A stretch of DNA of 64,000 nt, taken from assembly GCF_000019525.1 (NCBI RefSeq), contig NC_010506.1, forward strand, positions 4,464,001 through 4,528,000, given 5' to 3'. This stretch comes from Shewanella woodyi ATCC 51908 (lineage in GTDB: Bacteria; Pseudomonadota; Gammaproteobacteria; Enterobacterales; Shewanellaceae). How positions within the stretch are numbered: the stretch's first letter is position 1; the number at the start of each line of letters is the position of its first letter. Under the pieces are notes generated by a model that saw only the letters and a list, made by a program, of their open reading frames with translations, was not told the origin of the DNA and did no database searches. The position numbers and the translations under genes are program-made. Shown here piece after piece: positions 19,464 to 30,683 of the stretch.

Positions 19464-19497
19464 AAGCCCTAAATGAGTCAAACTCAACCTAGGGCTT
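19464..19497. terminator. Terminator shared by GNAT gene and the glycosidase-like gene
   Basis: Outer stem AAGCCCTA/TAGGGCTT and inner TGAGT/ACTCA with a CAA loop lie between two convergent genes. Confidence 0.72.
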
Positions 19498-19539
19498 ATA
19501 TAAGTTTCAAAATGATGGATTAAACCACTAACTAACAGG

Positions 19540-20673
19540 CTAGTTCTTTAACTTAGTACGCTTTTTCTGCATAGCACTACTACCTAAATAACTATCATCA
19601 TACTTCTTAAACGCTTTTAAAGTAGGAAGCTCTATCATCTCAACATGGCTGTTCTTAATTCCCCAACCAATAATATTATGAATTAAACCTGAGCCTTGGA
19701 TAATTTTAACATCTGTCTGGAAGTAGAGCGGAGCCTTGGAACTACTTCCACGGTATTTACTGGCGGCATAGTAGATAGCATGTTGATCATTGTTAAATGC
19801 GTCAGCATCTTTATCTTCCTGCTCAAGGCTGTTATTACCACTGATACAACTCCCAGCTTTACGACATGTCTCAACAGTCTCTTGCATTACACTAGTATTT
19901 AATGGCCAGTCAGAGCGAGAAGGTTTTGACGACATCTTCTTAAACTGTCTGAAGTGTGGGCGTGCCACAGATACCCAAGTATTGTCCCACTTCCCTGCAA
20001 CTGCATTTATTTGCCAGTTTTGACAAGTACGATCTTTTTGCCAAGTAAGACCAGCATCAATCAAGATATTCATATTCTGATACTCACCACGAGCACGATG
20101 CATATCGGCATTTTTTATCATACAACCCGATATCGATACCTCTTTGATTAACGGCTCTGAATCATATTTAGCAGCCAGTTCATGATGAAGCTCTTTAAAT
20201 CGAGTCTGAAAAGCGGTTTTCCAAAAATGGGGAAAATCACCATCGAAACTGCTTCCCTTGAAATCCAATGTGGATGAACCTGCCTCATTTTTAACCCATT
20301 GTGGGGTATAAATACCAGCGAATACACGTAGCTTAATGCCTAATTTATTATTCCCAGGAACACTATTCCAAGTTTCAATATCATCAATAGCTCTTTCAAT
20401 CCAAGTGGTATCTAATGCAGCTCTCTCTCCAGCTCTTAATGGAGCATTGGGTTGTAAAGATGCCCACTCTAGCTGCACAACAATACCATCAACATTTTTA
20501 CCCCAATTTGTAGGCTTTTGTGAATCCGCTACATTTGGGTTGTCGTAACCGCTACGAGTGCCAGGTGCTTTTGATACATCACCACGGGTATAAAACCCAG
20601 AAGGTCTCTCTTTAGCTTCTGTTTCGACGCTGATACCTGCGCCAATGAGTCCTACCGTTACTAGGGAAAGCAT
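19540..20673 (-). CDS. Secreted glycoside-hydrolase-like protein, apparent 5' frameshift
   Basis: The 377-residue frame begins with a hydrophobic run (LSLVTVGLIGAGISVETEA) that looks like the end of a signal peptide. The body (VDGIVVQLEWASLQP, IDDIETWNSVPG, KLGIKLRVFAGIYTPQWVK) looks like a TIM-barrel glycosidase, but I cannot name the family. ATG 20673 has no ribosome site. A better start with AGAGG, ATG 20710, reads MYQLKKSKSVLLYAF in another frame; dropping one base in the A6 run (T6 on the plus strand, 20693-20698) would join them into a full signal peptide. This may be a true frameshift, a variable tract or a sequence error. Confidence 0.6.
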   Translation of the reverse strand: MLSLVTVGLIGAGISVETEAKERPSGFYTRGDVSKAPGTRSGYDNPNVADSQKPTNWGKNVDGIVVQLEWASLQPNAPLRAGERAALDTTWIERAIDDIETWNSVPGNNKLGIKLRVFAGIYTPQWVKNEAGSSTLDFKGSSFDGDFPHFWKTAFQTRFKELHHELAAKYDSEPLIKEVSISGCMIKNADMHRARGEYQNMNILIDAGLTWQKDRTCQNWQINAVAGKWDNTWVSVARPHFRQFKKMSSKPSRSDWPLNTSVMQETVETCRKAGSCISGNNSLEQEDKDADAFNNDQHAIYYAASKYRGSSSKAPLYFQTDVKIIQGSGLIHNIIGWGIKNSHVEMIELPTLKAFKKYDDSYLGSSAMQKKRTKLKN

Positions 20674-21076
20674 AAAGTAAAACTGATTTTGATTTTTTCA
20701 GTTGGTACATAATTGCCTCTTCATTCTGTATATTCATGTTTTAATTATTAAATTCATATCAACAACAATAAATACTACATTTATACCGACCAAATACTAT
20801 TTATAGTATTTATAAGATACGAAAAGCTAAGTTAACACCGCTGGTAATTTGGGTCAATAAAACAATAAACCTACTGAAAAAACCAAGATAAAAAACGCAG
20901 ATAAGATGAAAATCGACATAGATTGGCAGTTACGCTGGATATGATTAATCAACTCTATACCCACTTTTGTGAAACTGTTTTAGGGACATTGTGGGGAAAT
21001 AGGGCGTCATTTGTTTAAATTATGAACTTTTTTTATATTTTAAACGTATTCACTACTAATAACTAAGGAGTCAATA
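20674..21076. other. AT-rich intergenic region
   Basis: About 400 bp without a credible gene, apart from the out-of-frame signal-peptide start at 20710. It probably carries the divergent promoters for the secreted protein and the 100-residue protein. No repeat or strong hairpin was seen. Confidence 0.4.
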
Positions 21077-21379
21077 ATGGATATTCATTTTCAAGAAAGC
21101 AGTCAGGTTCAAGAAACATCTAAAATCCAACAGTTTTCACCAAAGATTATTGGTGTTGCTGACTCAACTCAGTATCTAGTAGGTGCAATTGACTGTAAAA
21201 ATAACTTCGTTGAGTTAAACGAGGAGAAACGCATTAGATGCTTTAACTCACTCGCTCAAGCAAAAGATCTCCTTCGTAGCCATCAATACAAAACCGTCGA
21301 ACTTGAATATCAAAGTGCCTACGATGAGATGTGCGGACTACCAAGCTGTGACAATTACAAAGAGCTGATACAGCTCTAA
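21077..21379 (+). CDS. DUF6482-like small protein
   Basis: This 100-residue soluble protein is preceded by AAGGAG 7 nt before the ATG, a strong ribosome site. Text such as GAIDCKNNFVELNEEKRIRCFNSLAQAK and the C-terminal SAYDEMCGLP resembles small Shewanella/Vibrio proteins grouped as DUF6482, recalled from memory and not checked. Function unknown. It is a monocistronic gene. Confidence 0.65.
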   Translation: MDIHFQESSQVQETSKIQQFSPKIIGVADSTQYLVGAIDCKNNFVELNEEKRIRCFNSLAQAKDLLRSHQYKTVELEYQSAYDEMCGLPSCDNYKELIQL

Positions 21380-21407
21380 ATGATACTGACTAAAAGTATG
21401 CGGTTAG

Positions 21408-22078
<671 letters not shown>

Positions 22079-22394
22079 AGTAAACCTAACAGCTTATTGA
22101 TTAGCAGCAGGATAATGTTCCAGTCTGCTTGGTTGTTTTTTGTTAACCTAACACTGGTAACTCACTGTTGTAAATGGGTTACTTTTAGTAGAAGTTAGAC
22201 AAAATACCATAAATCACCCGATAAAAAGATGCGTGGGTGTTTATGAGGTCCGCATAACACTTTTGGCACTCTCTCAATACTTTGATATTAAATAGAATAA
22301 AAATATTTACTTGAGTTATCGATGCGTCACCCCTCCATTTCGTGCATCTTTTTTAGGCAAGTTATCTCGATATCAGTTATAACTGTATGTATGC
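22079..22394. other. Intergenic region left of the insertion sequence
   Basis: About 316 bp with no credible gene. It should hold the promoter of the membrane-protein pair. It ends with ATGTATGC (22387-22394), the left copy of the IS target duplication. Confidence 0.45.
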
Positions 22395-23707
22395 GGCTCT
22401 TCGCTGTTAATGGTGGAACTCCATATCCAACTTCCCAAAGTGGAACAGTATTGCTCGCTTAAATCGCTCTGTATTTCTATACCCCATGGCTTTTACTCTC
22501 AGCAGCCTTATTTGACTATTGATAGCTTCTGCTAGACCATTTGAAACACCAAAACGCATCGCATTAAGTATGCCCCATAATTTAGACTCAACTGTTTCAG
22601 CTACGGACATTAAAGGCTTGATATTAGTTGCCTTAATTAAAGCTATCCATTCTAGCCATCTCTGTTTAGTGCCCCGAACGCTGTTGCTATACCAAATGTC
22701 ACGAGCTTGCTCTTTAAAGTACCAAGCAAGGGCTGTATCCATTAATGAAGGCACTAATTTATTAAGTCTCTCTTGGCTATGGGCAGGTAAGTTGTGCCTT
22801 CGTTTAAGCCAAAAGAAACGTGTGCGATGAGCCTCTTGTCTCATTGAGGGAGACAGCCTGTATATTTCATCTCTTCGTATGGCATTGACAGCTTCAGTCA
22901 GTAATTTAGCAATATGGAAATGGTCAAATGCAATCCGCTTTTCAGCGTCAGGAAATGCTGCTTTTGCTGCTGAAATATAAGCAGGGCTCATGTCCATACA
23001 GATGGTCTTGGTTAGCGAAGTCGTGTATGAAGGTAATTGCTCAAAGCAAGCGTTAAAACTGGCCTTAGAACGACCATCTGCAACGGCTAATACTTGGCCT
23101 TGAGAGTTGGATAGAACAGTGACATAGTCACGCCCTTTTTTAATCGCTGTTTCATCAATTAACAATGCTTCAGTTGAGTAAGTTGTACGATGTGCGAGCC
23201 CTCTCGCGACCGCTCGTTCCATTATTCGGTCAATGGCTCCCCAACTGAGTTTAAAGAATTTACTCACAGCATTTAACGTACTCATTGCTAGCATCTTCAG
23301 TACCCTCATTTCTAGCAATTCAGTGTACCGACTACTTTCATGTGCCCAAGGGACTTGTAGTGTCTGATAGCCATGTTCAGGGCAGTGAACTCGAGGCACT
23401 TTTGAGTGGATTAGGGTTTCAAATTGACAAGTATCTAAATGACGCCAAGTTCGAGGACGAGAATCATAATGTCGGCCAGCTTGCTGGCAGACAGGACAAA
23501 CGAGATCACCGTTATGAACATAGTCCACAACAACGGTAATACGTTGAAGTTCTTCATCAAGTTGAACATTAGAGACTAACCAAGGGACTTCTAAACCTAA
23601 TACCTTTTGGTATAAAAGCGTATCGCTCATGACGGTGGTAAAAAGTGGAATTGTATTGAGGAGTTTATATTAAAAGTTACGTCTTCCACCACTTTCGACG
23701 AAGAGCC
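22395..23707. mobile_element. Complete ISL3-family insertion sequence (1313 bp)
   Basis: The ends are imperfect inverted repeats: GGCTCTTCGCTGTTAATGGT on the left against GGCTCTTCGTCGAAAGTGGT read inward from the right. The identical 8-mer ATGTATGC lies on both sides (22387-22394 and 23708-23715), the target duplication length of ISL3 elements. One intact transposase gene fills the element. Exact duplication and intact gene indicate a recent insertion. Confidence 0.95.
22407..23630 (-). CDS. ISL3-family transposase
   Basis: The 407-residue protein has an N-terminal zinc-ribbon (C45-x2-C48 and C83-x2-H86), a helix-turn-helix region and the DDE core: LLIDETAIKKG, TICMDMSPAY and a late Glu in SNGLAEAINSQIR. 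Full length, no frameshift, so likely active. Its start is 77 bp inside the right end of the element. Confidence 0.93.
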   Translation of the reverse strand: MSDTLLYQKVLGLEVPWLVSNVQLDEELQRITVVVDYVHNGDLVCPVCQQAGRHYDSRPRTWRHLDTCQFETLIHSKVPRVHCPEHGYQTLQVPWAHESSRYTELLEMRVLKMLAMSTLNAVSKFFKLSWGAIDRIMERAVARGLAHRTTYSTEALLIDETAIKKGRDYVTVLSNSQGQVLAVADGRSKASFNACFEQLPSYTTSLTKTICMDMSPAYISAAKAAFPDAEKRIAFDHFHIAKLLTEAVNAIRRDEIYRLSPSMRQEAHRTRFFWLKRRHNLPAHSQERLNKLVPSLMDTALAWYFKEQARDIWYSNSVRGTKQRWLEWIALIKATNIKPLMSVAETVESKLWGILNAMRFGVSNGLAEAINSQIRLLRVKAMGYRNTERFKRAILFHFGKLDMEFHH

Positions 23708-23883
23708 ATGTATGCACAGCCCTTGTAAAAGAGGCATTATGTCATCAGAAGATAGGACAGGCATAACTTATAGACTATGCAAAACCCTTTCATATTAGCT
23801 TTTCTATAGCCAAAGCTTTACGTGTTAGCGGTTTACCCAGATAAGTCAAAATCGAAGGGATAATCTTGCTTTAAGAACAGTAA

Positions 23884-23973
23884 GTGTAGATGCGGCTGCG
23901 AGCTTCCAAAACAGGGATGTTTTGGTAGAGCCCACAAGGACGTGCTTGCGGCGCCTCGCAGAAGTATCTACAC
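23884..23973. repeat. 90-nt structured repeat-like element
   Basis: Nested pairings: GTGTAGAT (23884-23891) with ATCTACAC (23966-23973); CTGCGAG (23896-23902) with CTCGCAG (23955-23961); and inside them the perfect hairpin CCAAAACA-GGGA-TGTTTTGG (23906-23925). A further CACAAGGACGTG unit follows. This looks like a folded RNA or single-strand-DNA element, not a simple terminator. Confidence 0.6.
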
Positions 23974-24172
23974 ATAAGCACGCTGCCAGCGATAGATAAC
24001 TATGAAGGTACGACCTTCAAACAAACTATCCAATAACATAAAGCTGGATCCTACTTTTAGCAACAAGAGGGAGTTCAGGATGACGGTAACAATACTTTAG
24101 CCAGAAAATAAATCAGATAATATAATCAGCCTTCATTCGAAGGCTAACAAGTTTTGTCGTTCTACAAACAAA

Positions 24173-24205
24173 AACGCCATTGGTATGAGAGCTACCAATG
24201 GCGTT
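24173..24205 (-). terminator. prmC terminator
   Basis: A 13-bp perfect stem (AACGCCATTGGTA/TACCAATGGCGTT) with a 7-nt loop, followed on the minus strand by TTTTGTTTG. It lies about 105 bp after prmC. Confidence 0.75.
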
Positions 24206-24311
24206 CTAATTCACCTTATTCAAAATACGCTCAGGGCTGTTAATTTAAAGCAGGCTCAGGGCTGTTCAGCCTAACTCAAAAAAGCAGAACCAGCCGATGC
24301 CCCGGCGCCCA

Positions 24312-25154
24312 CTATCTTGGCCAACGCCCCAAAGTGCAGCGATCATTACTACCAAAATCTCGCACTGTGGCGACATTCTCATAGCCAAGCTCGATCATCT
24401 TATCCCTAAGCTGCAGTGCCTGACCAAAGCCATGCTCAAGCAACAAGTAACCACCTGGTGCAAGATAATCTCGAGCACAATCGGCGATATGGTAGAGATC
24501 GGCAAAACCATGTTCAGGCGCAGTTAAGGCACTGTGAGGTTCAAACCTAACATCCCCCTCTTCAAGATGAGAGTCCTCTTCATCTATGTAGGGAGGATTA
24601 GAGACAATCAGATTGAAATCGTAACAGTTAACCGAATCAAACCAATCACTTTGAATTATATCAACCTGAGGCAACTTTAGATGAGAGCGGTTAGCTTTGG
24701 CTAAAGCCACAGCTTCGATTATCTTGTCGACTGCGGTGATCTGCCAGCTTGGTTTCTCATAAGCCAGAGACAGGGCTATTGCGCCGGTTCCTGTGCCTAA
24801 ATCAAGCACTTTCGCTGCTTCGGCTAATGGCAGGTTCAGGGCCGTTTCCACTAAGATTTCGGTGTCAGGTCTTGGGATCAAGGTGGTTGGATTAACCATA
24901 AATGGCAGTGACCAGAACTCACGTTCGCCAACAATATGGGCTATTGGAGTGCCGATAACACGTCTACCAACCATCTTGGTATAGTCATCTATCTGCTCTG
25001 ATGTTAAGCGCTCATCAGGCCAAGTATAAAGGTAACCTCGCTGTTTATGTATGATATGCAGCAACATCACTTCAGCATCTAGCTTAGGTGTATCGGAAAC
25101 ATCAAGCAACTGAGGTGAGGCCCAGGCTAGGGCCTCAGAAAGTGTTTGGTACAA
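24312..25154 (-). CDS. prmC: Release-factor glutamine methyltransferase PrmC (HemK)
   Basis: This 280-residue SAM-dependent enzyme methylates the Gln of the GGQ motif in release factors RF1 and RF2. It has an N-terminal helical domain, the SAM loop VLDLGTGTGAIALSLA and the catalytic NPPY within SNPPYIDEEDSHL. It follows prfA by 55 bp; coding for a modifying enzyme next to its substrate is the usual arrangement. Normally sirB2 comes next; here the accessory segment does. Confidence 0.95.
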   Translation of the reverse strand: MYQTLSEALAWASPQLLDVSDTPKLDAEVMLLHIIHKQRGYLYTWPDERLTSEQIDDYTKMVGRRVIGTPIAHIVGEREFWSLPFMVNPTTLIPRPDTEILVETALNLPLAEAAKVLDLGTGTGAIALSLAYEKPSWQITAVDKIIEAVALAKANRSHLKLPQVDIIQSDWFDSVNCYDFNLIVSNPPYIDEEDSHLEEGDVRFEPHSALTAPEHGFADLYHIADCARDYLAPGGYLLLEHGFGQALQLRDKMIELGYENVATVRDFGSNDRCTLGRWPR

Positions 25155-25209
25155 AGGCTGTCCTTAATTTGAAACCTTATTTAAATAGCTTTTAGCAAGA
25201 CTCGTCGAG

Positions 25210-26295
25210 TTAGTCTTCAGCTAACGCCGCTAACAGATCAGCTTGGTTTTCTAATATTAATGGCTCGATAATCACATCTAGCACGCCTTCCATCACTTCG
25301 TTTAAGCGATATAGAGTCAGGTTGATTCTGTGATCGCTCATACGCCCTTGAGGGAAGTTGTAGGTACGTATACGTTCAGAACGATCGCCACTACTGACTA
25401 AGTTACGGCGAGTGCTCTCCTCTTCGCTACGACGCTTTTCATCTTCTACCGCTTGAATTCGAGCAGAAAGCACGCTCATGGCTTGAGCACGGTTTTTGTG
25501 CTGAGAGCGTTGATCCTGACATTCAACAACAATTCCCGTCGGGATATGTGTGATACGAATAGCAGAGTCGGTTTTGTTGACGTGCTGACCACCGGCACCC
25601 GATGCACGGAAGGTATCAACTTTTAAGTCGGCCTTATTGATTTCAATCGCTTCTGCTTCTGGAATTTCAGGCAGAACAATCACAGTACAGGCAGAAGTAT
25701 GAACGCGACCTTGAGATTCTGTTTCTGGCACACGTTGAACTCGGTGTCCACCGGACTCAAACTTAAGTTTACCGTAAACACCTTCACCGCTAATTTTTGC
25801 GATGACCTCTTTAAATCCGCCATGTTCACCTTCATTGGTGTTCATGACCTCTATCTGCCAACGGTTGCTCTCTGAGTACTTGCTGTACATACGGAACAGA
25901 TCGCCAGCAAAGATAGCCGCTTCATCGCCACCCGCACCAGCACGGATCTCGATAAAGGCATTATTATCATCGTTAGGGTCTTTAGGAAGCAGCAGGATCT
26001 GGAGCTCATCTTCTAGCGTTTCTAGTACAGATTTAGCTTCCTTCATCTCCTCTTGAGCCATCTCTTTTAGCTCAGGGTCGTCCTCATTAAGCATCTCTTT
26101 TGCAGCTTCAAGATCTTCTGTCGCTTGTTGAAAAGCGGTGAAGCTCTTAACGACATCTTCAAGCTGAGAATACTCTTTAGAAAGCGCACGAAAACGCTCC
26201 TGATCAGCGATAACACTCGGATCGCTAAGTAGAGCCAAAACCTCTTCGTTACGCTCAAGCAAGCCTTCAAGCTTGCGAATCACACTGTCCTTCAT
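25210..26295 (-). CDS. prfA: Peptide chain release factor 1
   Basis: This 361-residue factor reads UAA and UAG stop codons. The GGQ loop is [16 protein letters not shown] and the downstream [19 protein letters not shown] is typical of class I factors. Length and start equal the family norm. It lies 15 bp after hemA, so they are co-transcribed. Confidence 0.97.
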   Translation of the reverse strand: MKDSVIRKLEGLLERNEEVLALLSDPSVIADQERFRALSKEYSQLEDVVKSFTAFQQATEDLEAAKEMLNEDDPELKEMAQEEMKEAKSVLETLEDELQILLLPKDPNDDNNAFIEIRAGAGGDEAAIFAGDLFRMYSKYSESNRWQIEVMNTNEGEHGGFKEVIAKISGEGVYGKLKFESGGHRVQRVPETESQGRVHTSACTVIVLPEIPEAEAIEINKADLKVDTFRASGAGGQHVNKTDSAIRITHIPTGIVVECQDQRSQHKNRAQAMSVLSARIQAVEDEKRRSEEESTRRNLVSSGDRSERIRTYNFPQGRMSDHRINLTLYRLNEVMEGVLDVIIEPLILENQADLLAALAED

Positions 26296-26310
26296 TATAA
26301 AACGCTAACC

Positions 26311-27561
26311 TTAGTTTTTATCTAATCCGAGCGCACTTCTAAGCTGGCCAATGCTATTCAAATCGCCTTGGCGGCTCGCTGCTGTTAAGGCTTGTGTTGG
26401 CGCGTGGATCAGTTTATTGGTTAGCTTATTTGCCAGTTCAAGTAATAGTTGTTCACTATCCCCACCCTGGGCTAACTTATTGATCGCACGCTCAACTAGC
26501 TCATCTTTAATCGCCATACTTTGGGTACGGTACTCACGGATACTGTCGACCGACTCTAACGATCTGACCCACTCCATGAAAAGATGTGACTCATTTTCAG
26601 CAATTACTTCAGCTTGCTCGGCAGCCTCTCTACGTGAGGCCATATTCTGTTCAATGATGCTCTGCAGGTCATCCACTGTATAGAGGAAGGCATCGTCAAG
26701 GTCGGCAACCTCGGCTTCAATATCGCGAGGAACTGCTATATCTACCAACAACATAGGTTGATGACGACGCTGCTTAAGCGCTTTTTCTACCATGCCTTTA
26801 CCGAGTATAGGTAATGGGCTGGCGGTGGATGATATCACGATATCAGCCTTTGGGAGAAAATCTGGTATCTGTTCGAGTGTAATTGCAGTGGCCCCGAACT
26901 CATCACACATGCCTTCAGCACGTGAAAGTGTTCGGTTGGCAACAACCATAGAGTCCACACCGTTATCTTTTAGGTGTCTGGCAACCAGCTCTATCGTCTC
27001 ACCAGCACCTATCAGCAACACCTTAGTTGAACTGATTGAGGAGAAGATATGCTTTGCCATACTCACGGCAGCAAAGGCAACAGATACGGCCGCAGCACCA
27101 ATCTCGGTTTCTGTCCGTACTTTCTTTGCTACTGAAAATGTATTTTGAAACAGGCGATCCATAGTGATAGCAACTGAACCCGCCTCTCTCGCTTTAGCAA
27201 AAGACTGCTTCACTTGCCCTAAGATCTGAGGCTCACCTAAAATCAAGGAATCCAAACCCGAAGAAACTCGCATTAGGTGCTTCACCACCCCTTGGCCCTC
27301 AAACTTATACAAGCAGGGCTCCACCTCTTCGTGACTGAGTTGGTGATACTCTTCGAACCAACGAATAACCTCGGCCTCATCACCAGTATTGGTGTACAGC
27401 TCTGTGCGGTTACAGGTTGATATGATCACAGCTTCGCCGGTCTTGGTACATTTCGCCAAACTCTTCATGGCATCATGAATTTTGTCTGGAGAAAAGGCTA
27501 CCTTCTCGCGTAGGTCGACCGTGGCTGTTTTATGATTAATACCGATTGCTACAAGGCTCAT
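26311..27561 (-). CDS. hemA: Glutamyl-tRNA reductase
   Basis: The 416-residue enzyme makes glutamate-1-semialdehyde from Glu-tRNA, the first committed step of tetrapyrrole synthesis by the C5 route. The catalytic Cys is in [10 protein letters not shown], followed by [13 protein letters not shown]; the NADPH domain starts [17 protein letters not shown]. The family begins [13 protein letters not shown], so ATG 27561 is used over ATG 27591. It is divergent from lolB. Confidence 0.95.
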
Positions 27562-27831
27562 CTGACTCGTTCTGGTCTCTAGGCATCTCATTTATTGTCG
27601 TTCATTCTACTGAATTGAATGAACTAAAAACAGAATATGCTTAACAAAACCGAATAATAATCTTAATTCTTATCCGTTTTTATAATTAAGGTCACCTTTT
27701 AAAAGAGGTTAAGCTAGAACTCTTAAAAAGCTTACAAGCTTGATAGCGCAAGGATTTCAGTAAATTTGCTGATTTCCATTGTATTCTCATCAGGCACTCG
27801 TATCATATGAAACCATCAATATCAGCAATAG

Positions 27832-28473
27832 ATGAATAATTTGAGCTACTTCACAAAAACCAAGCTTGTCTGGGTGATATTAAGCCTCTCTTTACTGTCA
27901 GCTTGTGCCACTAAGACTCCCGACAACCTGATCCCGGTTCAGGTTAATCATGTTTCACAAGCCCAAGCTTGGGAGATGCAGGGAAAACTCGCGGTCAGAA
28001 CTGCCGATGATAAATTTAGTACCAACCTCTATTGGCTACATACTGCCGATATTAATGAGCTTAAGTTGACCACTATGCTCGGCACCACTTTACTCTCCTT
28101 AACAACCGAGGAGGGGGTCGCTAAATTAGAGGTAGACGGAAAAGTGTATCAGCATGATGACGCTCAAGAGTTGCTAACTGAGATCACAGGTTGGTCTATC
28201 CCTGTTAATGCCCTGCCCCTTTGGATAACAGGGCAAGCAGCTCAAGATGATAAAATTATCAATCAAGATCTCCAGTTAAGACCCACAGTATTACTTTCAG
28301 AAAAAGACTCACCACCTTGGAGGGTCGAGTTTAATAGCTGGCAAAAGCAAAGCGGCGCAGAGATACCAAGGTTGCTAGAACTCACCAGAGAGCAACTAAG
28401 ACTCAAGATACAGATAAGCCAATGGCAGGCACTTTCGGCCACCACTTTAGCGACAAATAATCAGAAGAAATGA
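27832..28473 (+). CDS. lolB: Outer-membrane lipoprotein insertion protein LolB
   Basis: This 213-residue lipoprotein receives lipoproteins from LolA and places them in the outer membrane. Its lipobox is LLSAC near residue 25, followed by [22 protein letters not shown] and PLWITGQA, as in LolB. It is divergent from hemA and overlaps ispE by 4 nt. Confidence 0.9.
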   Translation: MNNLSYFTKTKLVWVILSLSLLSACATKTPDNLIPVQVNHVSQAQAWEMQGKLAVRTADDKFSTNLYWLHTADINELKLTTMLGTTLLSLTTEEGVAKLEVDGKVYQHDDAQELLTEITGWSIPVNALPLWITGQAAQDDKIINQDLQLRPTVLLSEKDSPPWRVEFNSWQKQSGAEIPRLLELTREQLRLKIQISQWQALSATTLATNNQKK

Positions 28474-29330
28474 TAATGAGCAACCAACTATCTTTAGGCT
28501 GGCCCGCACCTGCAAAGTTAAACCTTTTCCTGCACGTTAACCATAGACGTGAGGATGGTTATCATGAACTTCAGACACTTTTTCAATTTATCAGTCATGG
28601 TGATCTATTAGATTTTAAGGTCACCGATGACGGCTCACTGAAATTACACTCAAATATCGGTAACGTTGTCGCAGATAGCGATAACTTAATTCTGCGTGCC
28701 GCAAAATTACTTCAAGAGAGAACCGCAACAGAAAAAGGCGCTGAAATTTGGCTCGATAAACGCTTACCTATGGGCGGAGGAATAGGGGGAGGTTCATCGG
28801 ATGCAGCCACCTGTTTAATCGCACTAAATGCGCTATGGCAGACCCATTTAAGTCGAGATGAATTGGCAGAATTAGGACTAGCTCTTGGTGCTGATGTTCC
28901 TGTTTTTATTAATGGTTTGTCTGCTTTTGCTGAAGGTGTGGGGGAAAAATTAATTCAAGTTTCTCCCAAGGAGTATTGGTACCTTGTTTTGGTTCCAGAT
29001 GTGCATGTTTCCACAGCTGAAATATTCCAAGATCCAGATCTACCACGAAATACCCCCAAGTTAGATCTAGACTCATTAATGAGCAGCCCATGGAGAAATG
29101 ACTGCCAAGAACTTGTCGTAAAAAGATACCCTCAAGTTGCCAAAACCTTAGACTGGCTGATAGAATATGCGCCGTCCAGAATGACGGGAACCGGGGCTTG
29201 TGTTTTCGGAGAATTCGAACAGCAGCAGCAAGCACAGGATGCCTTGGCTCAGTTGCCAAGTAACATGACAGGTTTTGTTGCTAAAGGGACAAACATATCG
29301 CCTTTAGAGTTACGTTTAGCGCAACTTTAA
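28470..29330 (+). CDS. ispE: 4-diphosphocytidyl-2-C-methyl-D-erythritol kinase
   Basis: This 286-residue GHMP kinase catalyses the ATP-dependent step of the MEP isoprenoid pathway. The N-terminal [22 protein letters not shown] and the ATP loop [18 protein letters not shown] are diagnostic; [11 protein letters not shown] closes the site. ATG 28470 overlaps the lolB stop; ATG 28476 is nearly as likely. Confidence 0.95.
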   Translation: MIMSNQLSLGWPAPAKLNLFLHVNHRREDGYHELQTLFQFISHGDLLDFKVTDDGSLKLHSNIGNVVADSDNLILRAAKLLQERTATEKGAEIWLDKRLPMGGGIGGGSSDAATCLIALNALWQTHLSRDELAELGLALGADVPVFINGLSAFAEGVGEKLIQVSPKEYWYLVLVPDVHVSTAEIFQDPDLPRNTPKLDLDSLMSSPWRNDCQELVVKRYPQVAKTLDWLIEYAPSRMTGTGACVFGEFEQQQQAQDALAQLPSNMTGFVAKGTNISPLELRLAQL

Positions 29331-29400
29331 AGAACACTTTCTGGGGCAACCTTTTTTATGCCCCAGCCATTTAATGAAGCATACGCCTGAGGTTGATACA

Positions 29401-30348
29401 GTGCCTGACATTAAACTTTTTGCTGGTAACGCAACACCTAGTCTCGCTAAGAAGATAGCCGACCGTCTATTTTGTAAACTTGGAGACGCGGATGTTGGCG
29501 TTTTCAGTGATGGCGAAATCAGTGTCCAGATAAACGAAAATGTACGTGGTGCGGATGTCTTCATCATTCAATCTACTTGTGCACCGACTAACGATAACCT
29601 AATGGAGCTTATCGTTATGGTTGACGCACTTCGTCGTGCTTCAGCTGGTCGTATTACCGCTGTGATCCCTTACTTCGGTTACGCTCGTCAAGACAGACGC
29701 GTACGTAGTGCTCGTGTACCTATTACCGCTAAGGTTGTTGCTGACTTCCTATCTAGTGTAGGTGTTGACCGAGTATTGACCTGTGATCTTCACGCCGAGC
29801 AGATCCAAGGGTTCTTCGATGTTCCTGTTGATAACGTATTCGGTAGCCCTGTGCTGCTTGAAGATATGTTAGATAAGAAACTTGAAAACCCTGTCGTTGT
29901 GTCTCCAGATATTGGCGGTGTTGTACGTGCTCGTGCAGTCGCTAAGCTACTTGATGATTCAGACTTAGCGATTATCGATAAGCGTCGTCCTCAAGCAAAC
30001 GTTGCTCAGGTTATGCATATCATAGGTGATGTTCAAGGTCGTGATTGTATTATCGTTGATGACATGATCGATACTGGCGGAACCCTATGTAAAGCGGCAG
30101 AAGCATTGAAAGAGCATGGTGCTAACCGTGTATTCGCTTACGCAACTCACCCAGTATTCTCTGGCAATGCAGCGAAGAACATCGCTGAATCTGTTATTGA
30201 TGAAGTGATTGTGACCGATACTATTCCATTGAGCAAAGAGATCCAGGCACTGGATAAGGTTACTCAGTTGACCATGTCAACGCTGATGGCTGAAGCTATC
30301 CGCCGAGTAAGCAACGAAGAGTCTATCTCTGCGATGTTTAAGCACTAA
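29401..30348 (+). CDS. prs: Ribose-phosphate pyrophosphokinase
   Basis: This enzyme makes PRPP from ribose-5-phosphate and ATP. The GTG at 29401 (GAGG 8 nt upstream) gives 315 residues and the classic start [12 protein letters not shown]; the longer ATG frame adds nine unrelated residues. [23 protein letters not shown] and the PRPP loop [12 protein letters not shown] are present. Placement after ispE is conserved in gammaproteobacteria. Confidence 0.96.
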   Translation: MPDIKLFAGNATPSLAKKIADRLFCKLGDADVGVFSDGEISVQINENVRGADVFIIQSTCAPTNDNLMELIVMVDALRRASAGRITAVIPYFGYARQDRRVRSARVPITAKVVADFLSSVGVDRVLTCDLHAEQIQGFFDVPVDNVFGSPVLLEDMLDKKLENPVVVSPDIGGVVRARAVAKLLDDSDLAIIDKRRPQANVAQVMHIIGDVQGRDCIIVDDMIDTGGTLCKAAEALKEHGANRVFAYATHPVFSGNAAKNIAESVIDEVIVTDTIPLSKEIQALDKVTQLTMSTLMAEAIRRVSNEESISAMFKH

Positions 30349-30366
30349 TTAATTTTATTGCGCATC

Positions 30367-30396
30367 AAAAAAACGCACTCACTGAGTGCGTTTTTT
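30367..30396 (+). terminator. prs terminator
   Basis: AAAAACGCACTCA/TGAGTGCGTTTTTT stem starting 18 bp after prs, with a T6 tail. MITE copy C starts 7 bp later. Confidence 0.9.
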
Positions 30397-30403
30397 ATGG
30401 CTA

Positions 30404-30669
30404 ATACCAATCAGTATAAAGATTTGATCGCTCAGCGAGAGTTTAGCGGTCCTGAGGCAAGGCAACGAGTGAAGAGCATAGTTGCTCTACGGTCAAGCTC
30501 GTTAACACAGCATCAGAACCGCTAAAACTCGCCTGTAAGGAGTGTTTTTGGCTGCCTACTTCTGCGTTGAATGAATTCACAAGGGAACAACCATTCTATC
30601 ATCCATTCGCCTTGAATTAGTTTGCCAAAAGACACTCTGAGTAGATCAACTTCTTATACTGATTGGTAT
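30404..30669. mobile_element. MITE-like repeat, copy C (266 bp, inverted)
   Basis: Ends ATACCAATCAGTATAA and TTATACTGATTGGTAT are perfect inverted repeats of 16 bp, and each end is itself nearly palindromic. The interior is the reverse complement of copies A and B. No protein is encoded. Confidence 0.9.
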
Positions 30670-30683
30670 AATCACCAGCAACA

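Larger units (their letters stand above)
23708..24311. other. 604-bp non-coding segment between IS and prmC
   Basis: No credible gene. It begins with the right target duplication, then holds the 90-nt structured element at 23884-23973, a small AGCCTTC/GAAGGCT hairpin at 24128-24145 and the prmC terminator at 24173-24205. The 13-mer GCTCAGGGCTGTT occurs twice at about 24230-24265. Confidence 0.6.
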
